Shown: positions 47,983 through 59,833, numbered from the stretch's first letter. The stretch is DNA of 64,000 nt from Actinacidiphila sp. DG2A-62 (GCF_035825295.1 NZ_JAYMGI010000002.1:6625501-6689500); one strand, 5' to 3'. Program-made: numbers and translations. Notes: a model not told the origin generated them from the letters alone.

Positions 47983-48276
47983 ATGTATGCGGGCACTGCG
48001 CGTTTCGACCTGCTCCTGGGGGACGTACGGTCATTGAAGGAGAAGCGGTCGGTGATCCGGCCGATCGTGGCCGAGCTGCACCGCAAGTTCGCGGTCAGCG
48101 CGGCCGAGACCGGGGAGCAGGACCTCTACCGGCGGGCCGAGATCGGCCTCGCGGTGGTGTCCGGGGACCTCGGGCACGTGAAGGACGTGCTGGACCGGTG
48201 CGAGCGGTGGATGGTCGCCCGTCCCGAGGTGGACCTGCTGTCGGCCAGGCAGCGCATCCACGGGGACGACGACTGA
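47983..48276 (+). CDS. DUF503 protein
   Basis: A 97-residue conserved protein, with GTARFDLLLGDVRSLKEKRS and a central GQDLYRRAEIGLAVVSGD, located between infB and rbfA as in many actinobacteria and firmicutes. Its role is unproven; the position suggests ribosome assembly or translation. ATG at 47983 is the natural family start. Confidence 0.88.
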   Translation: MYAGTARFDLLLGDVRSLKEKRSVIRPIVAELHRKFAVSAAETGEQDLYRRAEIGLAVVSGDLGHVKDVLDRCERWMVARPEVDLLSARQRIHGDDD

Positions 48277-48371
48277 CCGCCGGCCGCGACGGCCGGCGGC
48301 GTGGCCGGGCGCACCGGGGGATACCGGGCGCACCGGTCGCGCCGACAGATCGACTGAGAGAGAAGAAGACG

Positions 48372-48962
48372 ATGACCGACACCGCGCGGGCGCGAAAGCT
48401 GGCTGACCGCATCCGGGTCGTGGTCGCGGAGACGCTGCAGCGCCGCATCAAGGACCCGCGGCTCGGCTACGTGACGATCACCGACACCCGGGTGACCGGC
48501 GACCTGCGGGAGGCGACGGTCTTCTACACGGTCTACGGCGACGACGAGGAGCGCGCCGCCTCGGCCGCCGCGCTGGAGAGCGCCAAGGGCGTGCTCCGCT
48601 CGGAGGTCGGGCGGCAGACCGGCGTGCGCTTCACGCCGACGCTGGCCTTCGTCGCCGACGCCCTGCCCGACAACGCCCGCACCATCGACGACCTGCTCGC
48701 CAAGGCCCGCGCAGCCGACGAGGAGGTCCGCAAGACCGCGACGGACGCGCAGTACGCGGGCGACGCCGATCCGTACCGCAAGCCGGCCGCGGACGACGAG
48801 GACGCCCTGGACGACGAGGACGGCGGGGACGCCGCCGACGCCGCCGACGTTGGGGACGCGGGGGACGCCGACGACGGCGGGGAGGGGGCGCGGGGCGAGG
48901 AGGGCGCCGGGGCCGGTTCCGGGTCCGCGTCCCGCGAAGAGGGCGGTTCCGCACAGGCATGA
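48372..48962 (+). CDS. rbfA: Ribosome-binding factor A
   Basis: A 196-residue 30S maturation factor. The KH-like domain occupies residues 1-120 with LQRRIKDPRLGYVTITD and DLREATVFYTVYG; the tail is Asp/Ala/Gly-rich and acidic, longer than in E. coli. ATG at 48372; a GAGAGAAGAAG tract serves as ribosome binding site. Its stop overlaps the truB ATG (ATGA). Intact. Confidence 0.93.
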   Translation: MTDTARARKLADRIRVVVAETLQRRIKDPRLGYVTITDTRVTGDLREATVFYTVYGDDEERAASAAALESAKGVLRSEVGRQTGVRFTPTLAFVADALPDNARTIDDLLAKARAADEEVRKTATDAQYAGDADPYRKPAADDEDALDDEDGGDAADAADVGDAGDADDGGEGARGEEGAGAGSGSASREEGGSAQA

Positions 48963-49873
48963 GCCGCCGTACGGACGGCCGGACGCGGCAGGTCAGCGCG
49001 TCCGGCCTGGTGATCGTGGACAAGCCCGGCGGACTGACCTCGCACGGCGTGGTGGCGCGGATGCGGCGGCTGGCCGGAACCCGGCGGGTCGGCCACGCCG
49101 GCACGCTGGACCCGATGGCCACCGGCGTCCTGGTGATCGGCGTCGAGAAGGCCACCCGGCTGCTCGGTCACCTCGCCCTCACCGAGAAGGAGTACGAGGC
49201 GACCATCCGGCTCGGCCAGAGCACCGTCACCGACGACGCCGAGGGCGAGGTGACCGCCACCGCCCCGGCGACGGACGTCACCCGGGAGGCCGTGGACGCC
49301 GGCGTCGCCGCCCTCACCGGCCCGATCCAGCAGGTGCCGTCCAAGGTCAGCGCGATCAAGGTGAACGGCGTGCGGTCCTACACCCGGGTACGGGAGGGCG
49401 AGCAGTTCGAGCTGGCCGCCCGGCCGGTGACCGTGCACTCCTTCACCGTCGCCGGACTGCGCAGGCCGCGGGACCCGGCCGGGGTGCTCGATCTCGACGT
49501 GACGGTGGTCTGCTCCTCCGGCACCTACATCAGGGCGCTCGCCCGCGACCTCGGCGCCGCGCTCGGCACCGGCGGCCACCTCACCGCGCTCCGGCGCACC
49601 CGGGTCGGCCCGTACCGGGTCGAGGCCGCGCGCACGCTGGAGCAGTTGGAGGAGTCCTACGCGGTCCTGCCCATCGAGGAGGCCGCCGCGGCCGCCTTCC
49701 CCCGCTGGGACGTCGACGCGGACCAGGCACGGCTGCTCGGCCACGGCGTACGGATCGCCGCGCCCCCGCTGGCCGCCGGCCCGCACGCGACCTTCGGCCC
49801 GGACGGCCGCTTCCTCGCACTGGTGGAGGAGAAGGACGGGCAGGCGCGGATCGTGGCGGGCTTCGCGCAGTGA
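48959..49873 (+). CDS. truB: tRNA pseudouridine(55) synthase
   Basis: A 304-residue enzyme making pseudouridine 55 in the tRNA T-loop. The catalytic aspartate is D51 in HAGTLDPMATG; VDKPGGLTSHGVV, CSSGTYIRALARDLG and the C-terminal PUA-like part are typical. ATG overlaps rbfA. In close relatives ribF follows nearby; here about 11 kb of other genes lie between truB and ribF. Confidence 0.94.
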   Translation: MSRRTDGRTRQVSASGLVIVDKPGGLTSHGVVARMRRLAGTRRVGHAGTLDPMATGVLVIGVEKATRLLGHLALTEKEYEATIRLGQSTVTDDAEGEVTATAPATDVTREAVDAGVAALTGPIQQVPSKVSAIKVNGVRSYTRVREGEQFELAARPVTVHSFTVAGLRRPRDPAGVLDLDVTVVCSSGTYIRALARDLGAALGTGGHLTALRRTRVGPYRVEAARTLEQLEESYAVLPIEEAAAAAFPRWDVDADQARLLGHGVRIAAPPLAAGPHATFGPDGRFLALVEEKDGQARIVAGFAQ

Positions 49874-50322
49874 GCGGGGCGCGGCGGGCTTCGCGCGTGG
49901 GCCTTCGCGCGGTCACCTCGCGCGGGGTGACGCCGCGGGTCCTGGTCCGTTCGCGGGGGTGCGGCCGGGCCGCGCCGCGGTGACGGCGCGGTCCGGCCGC
50001 CGTGCGGCGCGGTCGCCTGTCCCCTGAACGGCCCGCGCCGCACGCATCGTTGGCCCCGGGCCTCCCCGGGGTCGTCTCCCGCCCGTCCCGGCCCGCCTCC
50101 TCACATGGTTCGTCCGGCTCCTCCGGCCCCCGACCAGTGCTTCCTATCCATTCCGCACCCGGAAATCACCCGGTCGGACGGGCGCTCGGAGTGAACCGGG
50201 GGAGCGCAGGGGGGCGCGTTCGCACCGCGATCTAGGCGGGAGATCATCTCCGTCCTACCGTCGAAGCGGGATGAAACGGGGCGCTTCCGTATGAGCGGGG
50301 GCAGTTCGGGGGAGGTGCCGTG
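49874..50322. other. Intergenic region after truB
   Basis: A 449-bp stretch. The first 200 bp are GC-rich with repeated CGCGCGGTG-type words and no gene. GC content drops from about 50140 to 50290, suggesting a promoter for the downstream protease/NTPase gene. A 13-bp palindrome, GGAGAT-C-ATCTCC (50239-50251), lies there. GGGGGAGG at 50308-50315 is the ribosome binding site of the next gene. Confidence 0.5.
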
Positions 50323-53300
50323 ATGACGGCACGCCGGAGCGCGACGGGGCGCGAGGCCCCGCAGGCCGGGTGCGGTGCGCCGCGCCCGGGACAGCGCGGC
50401 GCACACTGGGCGGCACCGCCCGCGGCAGGGACGGCGGGAGCGTCGGTCGTGCCCGCGGCAGGGGCGCCGGGAGCGTCGGTCGTGCCCGCGGCTGACGCGT
50501 CGATGGCACTGTCGGCTGACTGGCCGGCCGACTCGCCTACCGACTCGTCGGTCGGCCGGTGTGCCGGCGGGGCCTGCGGAGGCCGGTGGGCGGACGTGCC
50601 GGGACGCCCGGCAAGCGATCGGCCCGCCGATCCGTCGGCCTACTCGCCGGCTGACCCGCGGGCGGGCGGGAATCCCGCCCGGTGGGCGGACGCGCCGGGC
50701 TGCCCGCTGGCTGACCCGCTTGCCGACCTGTCGGCTGACTCGCCGGTCGGCCGGTGTGCTGGCGTGGCCGGTGGGGCCTGCGGAGGCCGGTGGGCGGACG
50801 TGCCGGGACGCCCGGCGGGCGATCCGTCGGCCGTTCCGTCAGCCGACCCGCCGGCTGATCCGCCGGCCGACTCGCCGGTCTCTCTGTCAGCCGACCCACT
50901 CGCCGACTCGTCGGCCGACCCGCGGGCGGGCGGGGATTCCGGCCGGTGGGGGCAGGTGCCGGGGCGTCCGCCGGGGGACGCGGCGGGCGACGTGCGCGCG
51001 GGGCAGGGCGGGCGCCGGGGCGGGCACGGGGCGGGGGACTCCGTCGCCGCAGCGTCCGCGGGGCGCCGCGTGGTTGCGCAGGGAAGCCGCCGGGCGGGCG
51101 ACGCGCGGAACGCTGACGCGCTGATGCGCGTCTGCGACCTGGCCGGCCGCCCCCGAGGCACCGGCTTCATGGCCGACGCGGCCGGCACGATGATCACCAG
51201 CCACGAGGCCGTCGACGGCCTGGCCCGGCTGGTCCTGCACGCCCCCGGCGGCCAGGTCTGCCTGGTCGAGGCGGCGGCCGTCACCCCGCTGCCCGAGACC
51301 GGGCTCGCGCTGGTCGCCACCGAGGGCCTCGACGTGCCGCCGCTGCCGATCGCCCCCGAGCCTGCCGCCGCCGCGGGTACGACCGGCCCCCGGCGGCGGG
51401 TACGGCTGCGGCTGCCGCACCCCGCACAGGGAGCCATCGTCGGCGCCACCGCGGCCACGTACACCGCGACCGACCGCTTCCACCTGCTGGACGAGGTCTA
51501 CGAGATCGCGGTCGACGGCGCCGCGCCGGGCGGCCCGCCCGGAGTGCCCCCGCAGGCGTCCGGCGCGCCGGTGACCGACATCGAGACCGGCGCGGTGCTG
51601 GGCGTGGTGGTCTCGGCCCTGGCCCTGCACTCCGGCCACCGCGCCGGCGGGTTCGCGCTGCCGCTGCGCGCCCCCGGCGGCGTGCCCGCGCCCCTGGCCG
51701 CCCTGCTCGCGCGCAACGCGGCCACCGTCCCCGCGCACGGCCCGCACCTCAACCTCGCCGGGGCGCTGCAGCTCACCGCCACGTCCGTGGGCGCGGCGGC
51801 GGGAGCGGCGAGCCGGTGCGAACCCGTCGAACGGCCCGAGATCGCCGAGGCGGTACGGGACTTCCTGGCCGCGCCCGGACCGTGTCCGCCGCTGGTCCTC
51901 GGCCTGGTGGGGGAGCCCGGCACCGGCCGCAGCACCGAGCTGGCCAGGATCGCCGCACGCCGCGCCCACGGCGCCGAACCGGCCCCCACACTGTGGCTGC
52001 GCGGCGCCGACCTGCGGCCCGGCGACGGCGGCGTCAAGGACGCCGCCGAGCGCGCGCTGCGCACCGCCGCCCGCATCGTGCACGCCGCCACGGCCCGCCC
52101 GGCTCCGGGCGAGCCGCCGTACGCCTCGCCCGACGCGGTGGCCGGCGTGGCCCACGCCGCCGGGCGCCCCCTGCTCGTGCTGCTCGACGCGCCCGAGGAG
52201 ATGCCGCCCGCACTGGCCCACGCGCTCGGCGACTGGTGCGCCGGCACGGCCCGCTGGCTCCGCGCGGGAACCGTGCGGCTGGTCGTCGCCTGCCGGCCCG
52301 AGTTCTGGGAACAGGCCGGCGCGCTCCTGCCGCCGCCGCTGCTCCACCTCCCGCGCGACGCCCGCAGCCCCGGGCCGGGCGCGCGCCTGCGCGACCTCCC
52401 GCCCTGCCTGCCCATCGGCGACCTCCCAGCGCCCCAGGCCGCCCGTGCCCGCGCCCGCTACGCGCTCCCCCCGGGCACGCCGGCCACGCCCGACGCGGCC
52501 CACCCCCTGACGCTGCGTCTGCTGTCCGAGGTCTACGCGGCCTTTCCAGCGACCCCGCTCCCAGGACCCGCGCCCGACGCCGCGCCCCAAGGCCCGCCGA
52601 CTGCCGGCGGCCACTCCGGCACGGGGACCGGCCCCGTTTCCGGCCCGGCCCCCGGCGCGGACCGGGACGCGACTTCCGTGCCGGGCACGCGGGGACGCGC
52701 GGGCGCGGGGCCGGGCGCGGGGCCGGGTTCTTGGCTGGGCTCGGGGCCGGGCGGTAAGGCGGGCGGTGTGCCTCCTGCGCGGCAGACGGATGCGCACGGG
52801 CGCCCGGACGCGTGCGCGGGCCTCGGCGGGGCGGCTCTCGCGGCCGGGACGGACGCTCGTGCGGGAGCGGAGCGCGGCCCGGCCCCGGGCCCGGCGGTCG
52901 CGGGCGGCGGTCGCGGACCCGCTTCGGGCACGGGCTCGGGCGGCGCGCGGGCGGGGACGGTTTCCGCAGCGGCAAGGACGGTTTCCGCAGCGGGTGCGGG
53001 ACGGGCGGCGGACTCCGGAGGCGCGCCCGGCCGGGGCGAGGTCTTCTCGGCGTGGCTGGACCTGGTGTGCCTGCGGATCGCCGTGCGACTGGCGGTCGGC
53101 GCCGAGCCCGCCGTCGTGGGGACGGCGCTGCGGCGGCTGGCGGTCCGCGTCGCCGGCCAGGTGCACGAAGCGGCGCGGCGCTGCCTGGGCCCGGGCCAGG
53201 GCGAGCTGGACCGGGAGGCGTTCGAGGACCTGTTCCCGTGGCGCACCGGGTGGGCCTCCGCGGTGCTCGCCGAGGGGCTGCTGGCGCCGGCGGGAGCCGG

Positions 53301-55846
53301 GTACCGATTCGTCCACGAGGAGTTCGGCGACTGGCTGCAGGCCCTCCACCTGGACCTGGACGCGGCGCTGCACGCGCTGGTCCACCGCTGGTTCGCGCCG
53401 CCCGCCGGGCCGGCCGAGGCCCCCGTGCGCCTTCCGTCGCGCCCGGCCGCACGCGCCGCCGCGTCGCCGCCGGTGCCGCCCGCGCCGGCGGTCGCGCCGC
53501 TGCTGCCGCGTTCCCTGCCGGTGCCGCGGCACCGCGCCGGCCCGGTCGTCCAGGCGCTTCTGCTCGCGACGCCGGCCGCGCGCGCCGCCCACCTGGAACG
53601 GCTCGTCCAGGTCCTGGACCGCCACACCCCGCCGCCCACGCGGGTGGTCCCCGCACCGCCGTCCGCGGAACCGCCCCCGGACGACCTGGACACGGACACC
53701 GTGCCCAACCCCCGCAGGCAGCGCGCCGCCCGGCCCGACCGGGCGGGCTGGCTCGGCGCGCTGCCGGGCGCGGGGACGTCCGCCGACGCCTCCTGGCGGC
53801 CGGCTCCCGAGTCGGCCCCTGGGCCGACCCCCGGGCCGGCCCCGAGTCGGCTCCAAAGCGTGCCGCGTTCGCCGCGGCCACGGCCGGGGGTCCGGGCGTG
53901 ACGCGCGAGGTGGCCGGCGCCCCGGGCGGGGAAGGGGACGCGGTCGCCGGCCCGGTCGCCGGCCCGTCGCCGGCGCGGTCGTCGTCGCTCGGGGTTCGGG
54001 ACCCGGGTCGGCGCAGGGGCCGTCGGCGCCGGGTGCGGACACGAACCCGGCCGCGCCGGCACGCTCGGGCCCGGACCCGTACCGCCTGACGCTCGGGCTC
54101 GGCGCACGCCGCGCGGACGCCGTCTGGTGGGCCACCCACCTGCTGCGCGAGGCGGTGCTGCGCGCGCCGGACGCGGCGCCGTACCGCGACCTGCTCCGGG
54201 ACCTCGCGGGCCGCGTGGTCGTCCGCGCCGTGGAAGCGGGCGGGTTCAGCGCCACCGGGCTCGGCGGGCTCGGCGGTTTCGGGCCGTGGTTCTGGCGCGC
54301 CCTCCCGCTGCCGCTGCCGGAGCGCCTCGAACTCCTCCGCGTCCTGCTCCCGGCCGACCCGCCCTTCGTCCGCCCCGGGCCCCGCCAGGACCCGGACGGC
54401 GGCGGGGACGGCACGGCGACCGGCGGACGTATCGCCACCGGCGGACGTACGGCGACCGGCGGACCTGGCGCGGGCGGCCCCACGGCGGTCCCCGACCCCG
54501 GCACGGGCAGCGCCGCCGGCACCCCAGGCAGCCCGCGGGCGGAACGCTTCCTGGACGCCGCCGCCGAACTCCTCGGCGAGGACCCCGCGCGGGCCTTCCC
54601 CGCCGTCTGCGGGTGGTTCCACGACGACCGTCCGCTCCAGGCCACCGGCCCCGGCGCGCCCGGCGCCCGCGGCGCGAACTCCCGCGCCGGGGACTCCCGT
54701 ACGGGCGGTCCCGGTCGGATCACGGTCGCGGACGCGGCGCAGGCGCTGCTGCACACCCACCGCGGCCTCGGTGCGGACGACCTCGCCGAGGCCCTGGTCG
54801 CAGCCGGCCATCCCCGCGCGGACGAGGTGCTGGAGGCGCTGGCCGAGGACGAGACCTCCGCGATGTGCCGGGCGGTCGACCGCTGGGCCCACGACGCGCG
54901 GCCGGACCGCCATGCCGCGGCAGCCGCGTACGGCAGGCGGGTCGCGCCCCGCGTCCGATCCGAGCCCGACCGCGAGCTGCTGCGGTACGCCGCGCTCGCC
55001 CTCCTGGCCAGGACCGGCGACGCCGCGGTGCACGGCGCCGCGCTCGGGCTGCTGGTCCGCGACCCCGTGACGCGGTCCCACCACCTGCCCGCCGCGCTAC
55101 GGCACTTCACCGCCTTCGGCGCGGCGAGCGGGTCCGCGAGCGAGGGAGGCGCCGCGGACGTCGGCTGCGGCCTGGACCCCGGCGCGTTGACGCCCGCGCT
55201 CGACAGCCACCCGGAGCCCGTGCTCGCCGCGTTCGCCACGGTGCTGCGGGCCGCCGACGAGGCCGTGGCGGACGCGGTGCTCGCCGAACTCGCCGTGCCC
55301 GACCCCCCGTCCGTCGCCCGCCGCACCGCCGCGCTCGTACGGGACCACCTGCGGCAGCGGCCGGAGCACGCCGCGGCCGTCGCGCGCCACCTGGACCTGC
55401 GACTCGAACAAGGGCCCGCGGCCCGCGCGGTGCTGCTCCCCCTGACCGCGGAGCTGCTGCGCGACCACCCCGCGTCCGTACGGCGGGTGCTGGCGCCGGT
55501 GTTCGCCGCGCCCGGCACGCGTCGGTCCCGGCCGCTGCGCCAGGAACTGCTGGAAACCGTGCTGGAGTCCGAGCGCGACCACGCCGTCCTCGACGCGCTG
55601 CTCACCGCGGCGGCGGACGGCGCCCGCCGCAGGCACCCGCTCCTCACCCGCGACCTCGTGCACCGGCTCGGCCTGCTGATGGGCCGCACCCCGGAGGGTG
55701 CCGCCCGATTCGACCGGGGCATCGTCCGACTCGTGGCGTCCAGGCCGGAGTTCGCCGCACAGGTCCGCCGATGGCTCGCGGACGGCGGCAGCTGGGACGC
55801 GCTCATCGGCCCGAGCGCCCGCCGCCGCATCGACGCCGTCGCGTGA
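50323..55846 (+). CDS. Trypsin-like domain / STAND-type NTPase / helical-repeat protein (frameshifted)
   Basis: A ~1,840-residue protein. From about residue 268: a trypsin-like fold, RVCDLAGRPRGTGFMADAAG with His in TSHEAV and a Ser in ASGAPV, but the Asp position reads TGLALV, so catalysis is doubtful. Then an NTPase with Walker A GEPGTGRST (Arg for Lys) and Walker B LLVLLDAPEE, a winged-helix end (YRFVHEEFGDWL), and helical repeats in the last 600 residues. The frame changes between about 53840 and 54000, by two missing bases or one extra. The first ~260 residues are low-complexity and carry a 44-bp repeat; an ATG at 51124 is an alternative start. ATG at 50323 has GGGGGAGG 7 bp before it. 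Role unknown; the layout resembles conflict-system NTPases. Confidence 0.72.
50569..50816 (+). repeat. 44-bp direct repeat, two copies
   Basis: A near-identical stretch beginning GGGGCCTGCGGAGGCCGG occurs at 50569-50612 and 50773-50816 (204 bp apart), inside the low-complexity N-terminus of the protease/NTPase gene. It encodes GACGGRWADVPGRPA in both copies. Recent duplication is likely. Confidence 0.8.
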
Positions 55847-56128
55847 GGCCCACCGCCGGGCGACCGCGACATGACGGGCGGCGACGCCGCGTGAGATCCG
55901 GTGACGCGGCGTGGCGGAAATCCGCCTGACGAGCCGTCGATCCACTCGCGCTCGCCGAACCGGACGCGGCACTCTGGTGACGCCGGAAGGTCTCGGGGGT
56001 GAAGGAGCGTTATACGGAGGGGCCGTCCGGTTGGGGCGCGCACGGTGCGATCCACCGCCCGCTCCCCGCGGCCAGGGGACGCCGACCGGGCGTCCGGTAC
56101 GGACGGCGTTCGCGAGAAGGAGCGCGCG

Positions 56129-58910
56129 ATGGAGTCCGAGCCTTTTACGCCTGACACGCCTGACACGCCCTACGCGGCCTACGGGGCCTACACGTTCACG
56201 GCCCTGCGGCTGGACGACCCGGTCGCCCGCGAGCCCGCGCTCACCGGGGCGAAAGCGGCCAACCTCGCCCGCGCCGCCGCACGCGGCCTCCCGGTGCTCC
56301 CCGGATTCGTCGTCCTCGCCTCCCCACCGGGCGACGGCCCGGACGCCGACGCGGACTCGCGCCTGGCCGCCGACGCGGGCCCCGGCTCGGACTCCCACAC
56401 GGTCGCGGGCTCCCCTCCCGGTCGCGATGCCGGCGCCGCGTCCGGACCGGGCGGGCCCGCCGCGGGGTTCGGCGCACTGCAGGCGCTGTGGCGGGAGTTG
56501 GCCGGGCCCACGGGCGACCGGCCGCTGGTCGTCCGCTCCTCCTCGGCGCACGAGGACACCGCGGAGTCGTCCATGGCGGGCCGTTTCGCGTCCGTCCTCG
56601 ACGTACGCGGCTGGGACGCCTTCACCGCGGCCGTCGCCCGGGTCCTGCGATCCGCGGAGGCCGTCGCCCTGCCGACCGTGCCCCGCGCGCGCCGCCCCGA
56701 ACCGGCCGCCGCCGCGGCCCGCACGTCCGTAGCGCCGAGCGGCCCCGGGGCGCGGGACGCTCCGGCGCACGGCATGGCCGTCCTCGTCCAGCCGATGCTG
56801 CGCGCCGCGGCGGGCGGTGTGATGTTCGGCGCGGACCCGGTGCAGGGCCGCTACGACCGCATCCTCGTCAGCGCCGTCACCGGCGGCCCCGACAAGCTGG
56901 TCGACGGCAGCACCCAGGGCGTCCGCTACCAGCTGACCCGCCGCGGCCGCGTGCGCGACATCGAGCCCGGCCTGCCGCGCCACGAGCGACCGCTCGGCCG
57001 GCGGCGGCTGGCGCGGCTCGCCCGGCTGGCCCGCCGCACCGAGAAGGTCTACGGCGCGCCGCAGGACGTCGAGTTCGGCTTCGACGGCGAGGGCCGGCTG
57101 TGGCTGTTCCAGGCCCAAGCCGATCACCGCGATGGCGGCCAGGCCCGCGCGCGGCGCCCGGCTGCTGGGCCCGGGCCCGGTCGCCGAGACGCTGCCGGGC
57201 GTGCTGCAGCCGCTGGAGGAGGATCTGTGGCTGGCCCCGATGGACAAGGGGCTCGCGCTCGCCTTGGACATCGCGGGCGCCGCGCCGCGCCGCCAGTTGC
57301 GCCGGCTGCCGGTCGTCCGGGCCGTCGGCGGGCGCGCCGCCGCCGACCTGCGCCTGCTCGGCGCGGTGCCGCCCGCCCACCCGGTGCTGGCCTTCGTCAA
57401 CCCCGCGCCCGGTGCCCGCCGCGCCGCCGCGGCCTGGCGGGTCGGCCGGCTGCGGGCGGCGCTGCCGCTGCTGGCCCGCGACCTGATGGCCGACGTCGAC
57501 CGGCAGTTGCACGACCTGGCCGCACCGCACGACCTGCTCGGCGGCGAACTCCTCGACGCCATCGCCTGGGGCCGTACCGTCCTGGTCTCGCTGCACGCGC
57601 AGGAGTCGCTGGCCGGCACGCTGCTCGACGCGTCCGGCGGCGGCCCCGGCCGCGCCGACGCCGGGCACGTCGGCGCGGACCACGTCGGCGCGGACCACGG
57701 CACCACCGCGGCCGGCGAGGCGCTGGCCGTGCTCGCCGAGGGCCGGGCGGCCGGCCACGGCGACGAGGAGCTGATCGCCCAGCACCCGGTGCTGCTCACC
57801 CTGCTGCCGCCGACGCTCGGCGCCCGCCCGCACCTGCCGGCCCGGGTCGGCTGGAACGGCGTGCCGCGCGGCGTCGGCTTCCTGTCGGTGCGTGAGGGGC
57901 TGCGGCTGCGCATCCGCTGGGTGCAGGAGATGCAGGCGGCGATGGTCGCCGAGGTCGGCGCGCGGATGGACAGCCGCTGCCGGGCGGGCGAGCGGCGCAA
58001 GATCGCGCTGCTGCGCTGGCACGAGGTGACGGCGACGGGCACCGGAGGCGACCGGCCCGCCGACCTCGCCGAGCGCTCGCCGCGGCCCGAGACGCCGCCG
58101 CTGCCCGCGGCCTTCCGGCTCGCCGACGGGCAGCCGGTCGCGGTGCCGCTCCGCCGTGAGCCCGGGGTCGTGGGGCGACTCCTCGGGGGGCGGGTCGGCG
58201 GGTGGCTCGCAAACCGGCTGGGTGGGTGGCTGGGTGATCGGCTCGGCGGCCGGCTCGGCGGGCGACTCGGCGCCGGGCTCGGCGGCAGGTCCGCCGGGCG
58301 GCTCGGCGGCGGGTCGGCCGGGCGGCTCGGCGGAGGGTCCTCGGGGCAGGGCGCGGGCGGCGGACAGGGCAGCGGCACCGCCTGGGACGGCGTGGACGTG
58401 CCGCCGGCGCGGCCGGTGCTCGTCGTACGGTCCCTCGACCCGGCACTGGCACCGCTGTTGCCCGAGCTGTCCGGGCTGGTCGCCGAGACCGGCAGCGTGC
58501 TGTCGCACATGGCCGTACTGGCCAGGGAGTACCGCGTGCCGACGGTGGTCGGCGTGCCCGACGCGGTCCACCGCTTCCCGCCCGGCACCACGCTGACGCT
58601 GGACGGCGGCACCGGGGCGATCACCGTCGAGCAGGCCCGGGACGCGGACGGAGCCGGACCCGACGCCGCCGACGAGCGGTCCGCGCCTGCGGCCGGGCGC
58701 GACGGGCGCGGCGGGGCGGGCTCGGGACGCGGCGAGGCGGGCCCCGGGCCCGCAGACGCCCGCGCCGAGTACGCCGACGCTGGTCCCAGGCACGGCGCTA
58801 CGGGCGGCGGGGGACAAGACGGGCGTTCCGAGCGCGGGGACCTGCCGACCGGGGAGCGCGGCGCACCGGCCGGCGACGTGGCCGGAGCGCACAAGGGGGC
58901 GGCGGCGTGA
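56129..58910 (+). CDS. PEP-utilising phosphotransferase, rifampicin phosphotransferase-like layout (one frameshift)
   Basis: A protein of about 927 residues. The N-terminal ATP-grasp domain has LTGAKAANLARAAARGLPV, LVVRSSSAHEDTAESSMAG and MAVLVQPM; the C-terminal swivel domain has AETGSVLSHMAVLAREYRVP with the phospho-accepting His (codon at 58506) and VVGVPDAVHRFPPGT. The TIM-barrel of true PEP synthase is absent and a ~330-residue middle part replaces it, the order seen in rifampicin phosphotransferase (ATP, antibiotic, His domains). The frame changes near 57113-57117; removing one C gives FQAKPITAMAA. A repeat-rich GGRLGG linker lies at about 58180-58350. ATG at 56129 follows AAGGAG. Substrate unknown. 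Confidence 0.75.
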
Positions 58911-59833
58911 AGTACGTGAGCTATCTCTTCGGCGGACTGTCGACCATCGCCGCCGCCGTCTACCTGGTGATCTATCTCTACCGCTGGGAATGGCAGCGCG
59001 CGGTGATCTGCGGCGTGCTGCTGCTGGCCGTCGAGGGCTTCCTGGTCTGCGTGCTGCTGCTGGGCCGCATGGGCCGGCTGGAACGCCGGATCGCCGACGC
59101 CGACACCCGCGTGGAGGAGGTCAAACGCCGCCTGGAGCACAGCCGTGAGCAGTCCGCCGGGCACCCCTTCCGCTGGCTCGGCGCAGACGGCGGCGGTGGC
59201 GGAGGCGTCGACGGCGGCGGCCGGACGTATGTCTTCGTGCCGATCCTGATGGTGACCGGGGCCGCCCTGTCGGGGATCGCCTGGGTGATCCAGCGGATCG
59301 CCGCGGTCACCGTCAGGCCGGGTGCGGAACGCCGGCTGGCCGGCCGGCTCGCTCCCCTGGCCGCGCCCGCGGGCGGCATCCGCAGCGGGTCGTTCCAGGC
59401 GGGGGACCGTCCGGCGGTGCCGCCGGCCCGGCCGTTGCGGGTGCTGCTCGCGGGGGTCGGGTCGGCCGCCGCGGTCGCGCTGCTGGTGTTCGGGGTGTCC
59501 ACGCTCGCCGACGCCACCGAGACCCGCGAGGAAGCCAGGCCCGACGCCGCCGCGACCACCGTCGTCTTCGAGGTCGAGGTGCACGGCACCTCCAGCGACA
59601 CCGCGCGCGAGCTGGCCGCCCGCGACCTCTGGGAGCAGTGCCGCCGCGCGACGTCCACCGAGAACCCGGGCGCGGGCCTGAGCCGGCTGACCCCGGGCGT
59701 CTACGCCGGCGTCATCCGGCCCGCGCTGAGCGACCACGACGTGATGCGGCTGCGCGGCTGCCTGTCCGACGCCGTCGCGAACCGCGCCACCGCGAAAGTC
59801 CTCGGCGACGGCCAGGCGGCCCGCCCGCACTGA
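58907..59833 (+). CDS. Membrane protein, 308 aa, unknown function
   Basis: Its GTG overlaps the stop of the PEP-type gene (GTGA), so the two are coupled. Two N-terminal helices (YLFGGLSTIAAAVYLVIYLY; VICGVLLLAVEGFLVCVLLL) precede a coiled-coil-like GRLERRIADADTRVEEVKRR, another helix (FVPILMVTGAALSGIAWVI), a fourth near residue 185 (VLLAGVGSAAAVALLVFGVS) and an extracytoplasmic domain with two cysteines (WEQCRRA; LRGCLSD). I do not recognise the family. Confidence 0.72.
   Translation: MKYVSYLFGGLSTIAAAVYLVIYLYRWEWQRAVICGVLLLAVEGFLVCVLLLGRMGRLERRIADADTRVEEVKRRLEHSREQSAGHPFRWLGADGGGGGGVDGGGRTYVFVPILMVTGAALSGIAWVIQRIAAVTVRPGAERRLAGRLAPLAAPAGGIRSGSFQAGDRPAVPPARPLRVLLAGVGSAAAVALLVFGVSTLADATETREEARPDAAATTVVFEVEVHGTSSDTARELAARDLWEQCRRATSTENPGAGLSRLTPGVYAGVIRPALSDHDVMRLRGCLSDAVANRATAKVLGDGQAARPH

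Noticed and set aside
50323..51123. A functional N-terminal domain in the 50.3-kb protein
   Set aside because: The segment is low-complexity with a 44-bp duplication and no recognisable fold. It may be non-coding if translation starts at 51124.
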